Origin: HGM04593 sp045634085
GTDB taxonomy: Bacteria; Bacteroidota; Bacteroidia; Bacteroidales; Bacteroidaceae
NCBI GenBank assembly: GCA_045634085.1
Contig: JAZQZM010000051.1
Location: forward strand, 1 to 40,723
Length of the DNA stretch: 40,723 bases
Direction of reading: 5' to 3'
The stretch's first letter is position 1. Every line of letters begins with the position of its first letter. A model generated the notes under the pieces. That model saw only the letters and a program-made list of their open reading frames with translations, made no database searches and was not told where the DNA came from. The translations under genes and the position numbers were made by a program. Positions 32,880-40,723 of the stretch are shown here, one piece after another.

Positions 32880-33878
32880 TCAATTCTTGTTACCCGGGAT
32901 GTAAAACACCTTGTTTGCACCGGATGTAAGTTTTATGGCATCGGGGTTTTCGCGTGCAAACGACTCAATGTAACGCATTCTCTTATCGTCGCGCAACTCA
33001 TCCACAGCAATGAGCAAACCAGTCTCCTCCACATTGCCGAAATCGCGGTTGACCGCTGTTCCAAAGATTTTCATTGTTGGCGACAGGCCCATATATGCGT
33101 TTATCATCGGCGGAATTGCAAGTCCGAACTTGTGAACCTCCTGCTTGAGAGTACGGTAATCCTCGTTAAAATTCTCTTTACAGAAGAGTGCTGCAAGTTC
33201 CGCCTCATCTGTCTCCATCTGTACCGGACTTACCGGAACCACCAATGAATCCTTATCGGGGAAATGTTTCTTGAGGAAGTACAGTATCATATCGCGTGCC
33301 TTTGTCAGGTACGAAGGATACATTGTCACCTTACCGAAAAGATATTTCACATCGGGGATGACAACAGTCAATGCACCAAGACCATCCCACAGGTTATCAA
33401 GTGCAAATAGGCTCTTTGAACCCATACGCGTCGACTGGTACTCCAGAGCCACAAAGGCACGTCCGAGTTCTACGGTATAAGGCAGGACATCATTAAGGAA
33501 TTTCTCGGAGAAATGGAACATGCCATGTGCTGTGGCCATACGTGGTTCACCATTGGCATCAATCTCAACCTCCTTACCCCAAAGGAAACGGTATCCCCCG
33601 ATGATGTCATCACAATCAGGGTTCCAGACTATCAGCTGTTTGTAAGGAACATCCATTGTGTCGAATTCATCAATGTCGACCGATTTGCCGGTTCCGCCAC
33701 CTGCCGCACGGAATGCAATCTCGCGCAGACGACCGATCTCACGCATGACGTTCGGTGCATCGAACGCTGTAACAACATAAATCTCATTGTCACTCCTATG
33801 GGTAAAACGTAGACGCTTATCCTCTGTCAGTTCAGCTTTCAACAGTTCCTTGGGAACCGGGGCTATAATCTCTTCCAT
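32880..33878 (-). CDS. glsB: Glycine lipid N-acyltransferase (GlsB-like, OlsB/hemolysin family)
   Basis: 332 residues, GNAT-like acyltransferase of the OlsB type. Visible parts are IGRLREIAFRAAGGGTGKSVDIDEFDT, DIIGGYRFLWGKE, PYTVELGRAFVALEYQ and a C-terminal domain ending near YIPGNKN. In Bacteroides thetaiotaomicron GlsB adds a 3-hydroxy fatty acid to the amino group of glycine; the gene next door encodes the partner O-acyltransferase, as here. It starts 18 bases after glsA. Identification relies on recognised family features and on the pairing. Confidence 0.78.
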   Translation of the reverse strand: MEEIIAPVPKELLKAELTEDKRLRFTHRSDNEIYVVTAFDAPNVMREIGRLREIAFRAAGGGTGKSVDIDEFDTMDVPYKQLIVWNPDCDDIIGGYRFLWGKEVEIDANGEPRMATAHGMFHFSEKFLNDVLPYTVELGRAFVALEYQSTRMGSKSLFALDNLWDGLGALTVVIPDVKYLFGKVTMYPSYLTKARDMILYFLKKHFPDKDSLVVPVSPVQMETDEAELAALFCKENFNEDYRTLKQEVHKFGLAIPPMINAYMGLSPTMKIFGTAVNRDFGNVEETGLLIAVDELRDDKRMRYIESFARENPDAIKLTSGANKVFYIPGNKN

Positions 33879-33896
33879 ATTGTGTCTGTAATAATT

Positions 33897-34709
33897 CTAT
33901 AAAGTATAAACGACATCCTTGACATACTGCGCCCACTCAGCCGCAGTCTTGCTCTTGTCGAATGTCTGCCACGGTATCGGCTTACCAATCGTGACTTTAA
34001 ATCTCTTGTCCCTGTTCTTGAACATCTCATCGCTAAGATAGAGCATTGCAATGTTGAACTTGATGCCAAGCATCCTGTTCACGTTTGCAAGGCGATAGAA
34101 GAACTTGGAGTTCTCGCCTTCAAAATGTATGGGGACGATATCGCGCTTAGACTGCACGCTTTTTGTAATGAATGTCTTTTTCCACTCAAGGTCGCGAATG
34201 CCGTTCTTTCCCTTGCGCGAGCAGAGGCCGGCCGGGAACATTACGATATGATTGTCACTTTCAAATGCAGCATTCACCTGCTGAGGGAAATTACGGGCCT
34301 GACGGCCTGTCTTGTTGATGGGAACCCAGAACTCTGCAAGATGCGGGATATTCATCAATAGGTCATTGACAAGAAACTTTATCCTGCCCTTGTAGTACGG
34401 TCCAAGTATATATGCAAGACCCAGACCGTCCTGCGCACCCAACGGATGGTTGCTTACGAAGGTATACAGACCTTCCTTGGGCAAGTTCTCAAGACCGACT
34501 ACCTCGAACGTATTGTTGAAGTACTCCATGAAAGCGTTGACAAAATCGAGTCCACGCTTGTCATGGTTGACACACAGGAACGAATTCACCTCATCCTGAT
34601 GCACAATCTTCTTGAGATAAGAGACAAGGAAACGGGGCACATAACGCGCCTTCTTGCCGGCTTTGGCAGCCAAAATCTTATCAATATCTATTTGCAGAGT
34701 CTCGTTCAT
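33897..34709 (-). CDS. glsA: Lyso-lipid O-acyltransferase (GlsA-like)
   Basis: 270 residues from ATG 34709 (a TTG two codons earlier is less likely). PlsC-like acyltransferase with FVSNHPLGAQDGLGLAYI, where His and Asp are five residues apart instead of the usual four, and IVMFPAGLCSRKGKNGIRDLEWKKTF. This variant is familiar from the Bacteroidetes OlsA/GlsA group. GlsA adds the second acyl chain by an ester to the N-acyl glycine made by GlsB. Promoter just upstream at 34739-34769; glsB follows directly. Confidence 0.78.
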   Translation of the reverse strand: MNETLQIDIDKILAAKAGKKARYVPRFLVSYLKKIVHQDEVNSFLCVNHDKRGLDFVNAFMEYFNNTFEVVGLENLPKEGLYTFVSNHPLGAQDGLGLAYILGPYYKGRIKFLVNDLLMNIPHLAEFWVPINKTGRQARNFPQQVNAAFESDNHIVMFPAGLCSRKGKNGIRDLEWKKTFITKSVQSKRDIVPIHFEGENSKFFYRLANVNRMLGIKFNIAMLYLSDEMFKNRDKRFKVTIGKPIPWQTFDKSKTAAEWAQYVKDVVYTL

Positions 34710-34738
34710 GCACAATAATCCTATATACGTACGTGACG

Positions 34739-34769
34739 CAAAATTAATTTTAAATTATTATAAAAACAA
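34739..34769 (-). promoter_or_regulatory. glsA promoter
   Basis: On the minus strand TTG (34769-34767), a 20-base spacer, then TAATTTTG (34746-34739), exact TAnnTTTG. The start codon lies 29 bases after the -7 box. Confidence 0.65.
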
Positions 34770-34794
34770 GATATTTTATAATAATATAAAGAAA

Positions 34795-34820
34795 GACGGG
34801 CACGCAATTGCGTGCCCGTC
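34795..34820 (-). terminator. rpoC terminator, 26-base palindrome
   Basis: A perfect 26-base palindrome (13-base arms, GACGGGCACGCAA and its complement) followed on the minus strand by TTTCTTTAT, 20 bases after the rpoC stop. Strong terminator for the rpoBC operon. Confidence 0.8.
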
Positions 34821-34840
34821 ACATATTGTGATTATCAGTT

Positions 34841-39190
<4,350 letters not shown>

Positions 39191-39220
39191 AGTTGTATAT
39201 TGACAAACGTGATGGATTAA

Positions 39221-40723
39221 TTATTCAAATGAAATGCTCAAGCCAAGACCGCGCAACTCATGCAGCAATACGTTCAAAGACTCAGGAATGCTTGGTGTCG
39301 GCATTGGATCGCCCTTGACAATTGCCTCGTATGCCTTAGAACGGCCTGCTACGTCATCCGACTTGATTGTCAGAATCTCCTGCAGAATGTGTGCGGCACC
39401 GAACGCCTCAAGAGCCCAAACCTCCATCTCTCCGAAACGCTGACCACCGAACTGTGCCTTACCGCCGAGTGGCTGCTGGGTAATGAGTGAGTAAGGTGCG
39501 ATTGAACGTGCGTGCATCTTGTCCTCAACCATGTGACCGAGCTTCAGCATGTAGCTGACACCCACTGTCGCAGGCTGGTCAAAGCGTTCACCTGTACCAC
39601 CGTCGTAGAGATATGTCTTACCGAAACGTGGTATACCGGCCTTGTCTGTCCACTCGCAAAGATCCTCGAGCTTTGCACCGTCGAAGATAGGAGTAGCGAA
39701 CTTCACGCCGAGTTCCTTACCTGCACGACCGAGAACAGTCTCGAAAATCTGACCAATGTTCATACGTGAAGGCACACCCAGCGGGTTAAGGATAATATCT
39801 ACCGGAGTACCATCCTCAAGGAACGGCATATCCTCCTGACGAACGACGCGTGAAACAATACCCTTGTTACCGTGACGACCCGCCATCTTGTCACCCACGC
39901 CAATCTTACGTTTCTTGGCAATGTATACCTTGGCCATCTTCATTGTACCTGAAGGAAGCTCGTCACCGATGGTAAGAGCAAACTTCTCACGCTTCACCTC
40001 AGCATCAAGTTCCTTGTACTTGTGGATGAAGTTGATCACAAGAGCACGGATAAGGTCGTTGGTGTGAGCATCAGCAGTCCACTTGCTCAACTGCACCGAA
40101 GTATAGTCAAGAGCATCGAGCTCAAGACGTGTGAACTTGGCACCCTTTGCAATGACCTCAGTACCCATGAAGTCCTTTACGCCCTGTGAAACGCGACCAT
40201 CAACAAGTGTCAGAATCTTGTCAATGAGGATAGCCTTGAGGTCATCCACTTTCTTCTGGAACTCATCGTCAATTTTTGGCAACTTAGCCTTGTCGGCCAT
40301 CTTTGCCGAACGTGTCTTCTCGGCACGCTGGAAGAGACGACGGTCAATAACAACACCCTGGAGTGATGGAGATGCCTTAAGAGAAGCATCCTTCACATCG
40401 CCGGCCTTGTCACCGAAGATTGCACGAAGCAACTTCTCCTCGGGAGTAGGATCCGACTCACCCTTAGGTGTAATCTTACCTATAATGATGTCACCTGGCT
40501 TGACATAAGCACCTACACGGATGATACCGTTCTTGTCAAGGTCCTTAGTCGCATCCTCGCTGACATTAGGAATATCATATGTAAACTCCTCCATACCGCG
40601 CTTTGTTTCGCGAACCTCGAGAGAGAGTTCGTCAACATGCACAGATGTAAGGATATCCTCGCGTACAACCTTCTCATTGAGTACGATAGCATCCTCATAG
40701 TTGTAACCCTTCCAAGGCATGTA
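39221..40723 (-). CDS. rpoB: RNA polymerase subunit beta, C-terminal part (gene runs off window)
   Basis: The last roughly 500 residues of RpoB are visible; the 5' part lies beyond the right edge. Recognisable blocks are WKGYNYEDAIVLNE, MAGRHGNKGIVSRV, GVPSRMNIGQIFE, and GGQRFGEMEVWALEA near the end. The methionine at 40720 is internal, not a start. The rifampicin-resistance region is outside the window. Confidence 0.99.
   Translation of the reverse strand, partial: YMPWKGYNYEDAIVLNEKVVREDILTSVHVDELSLEVRETKRGMEEFTYDIPNVSEDATKDLDKNGIIRVGAYVKPGDIIIGKITPKGESDPTPEEKLLRAIFGDKAGDVKDASLKASPSLQGVVIDRRLFQRAEKTRSAKMADKAKLPKIDDEFQKKVDDLKAILIDKILTLVDGRVSQGVKDFMGTEVIAKGAKFTRLELDALDYTSVQLSKWTADAHTNDLIRALVINFIHKYKELDAEVKREKFALTIGDELPSGTMKMAKVYIAKKRKIGVGDKMAGRHGNKGIVSRVVRQEDMPFLEDGTPVDIILNPLGVPSRMNIGQIFETVLGRAGKELGVKFATPIFDGAKLEDLCEWTDKAGIPRFGKTYLYDGGTGERFDQPATVGVSYMLKLGHMVEDKMHARSIAPYSLITQQPLGGKAQFGGQRFGEMEVWALEAFGAAHILQEILTIKSDDVAGRSKAYEAIVKGDPMPTPSIPESLNVLLHELRGLGLSISFE

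Overview
The window comes from a Bacteroidales chromosome. Support includes promoters with the Bacteroidetes signature (a -7 box TAnnTTTG, often with TTG about 20 bases upstream), Bacteroidetes lipid genes (glsA/glsB-like), DUF4292, a GH92 mannosidase, a 1449-residue RpoC, and the arginine gene order argR-acyltransferase-argG-argC-argD. The genus cannot be fixed from the sequence alone (Bacteroidaceae, Prevotellaceae or relatives).

Bases 1 to about 15,400 form an AT-rich accessory defence island. The left edge holds the start of an IS transposase (ISAon1-like) next to a DUF2971 gene that has lost its 3' end. Next is a phase-variable type I restriction-modification locus. A tyrosine recombinase (1491-2483) sits among three hsdS modules: a promoterless TRD2 cassette (698-1437), a complete plus-strand hsdS with its own promoter (2574-3890), and a minus-strand hsdS that stops after its first target recognition domain (3814-4398). 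Four copies of TAAATGATAATTTA mark the exchange points. The last two copies, in opposite orientation, flank one TRD2 module between two convergent TRD1 genes, so a single inversion would move that TRD2 from one gene to the other. The minus-strand operon (about 15,240 to 3,814) runs XRE regulator, NACHT-TOPRIM protein, hsdR, hsdM, DUF3800, an unknown 165-residue protein, two small unknown proteins, an Abi_C-like protein, then the hsdS half gene. Gaps are mostly 2 to 16 bases. The exception is a 134-base gap at 5858-5991 that carries a plus-strand promoter and terminator, that is, a candidate small RNA.

From about 15,480 on, the sequence is richer in G+C and looks like core genome. It contains: an aldo/keto reductase, a GH92 alpha-mannosidase and a PI-PLC-like exported protein (one likely operon); a dihydrolipoamide dehydrogenase; inositol-3-phosphate synthase; argR, a GNAT acyltransferase, argG, argC and argD, ended by a 23-bp perfect hairpin. 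On the minus strand follow an envelope operon (dut, TPR protein, DUF4292 lipoprotein, EnvC-like protein, Sel1 protein), the acyltransferase pair glsA/glsB for amino-acid lipids, and rpoC plus the 3' part of rpoB, which runs off the right edge. No rRNA, tRNA or CRISPR array was seen.

The most interesting system is the island: a type I R-M system whose specificity subunit is built to switch by inversion, with a NACHT-TOPRIM effector and several small putative defence genes embedded in the same operon.
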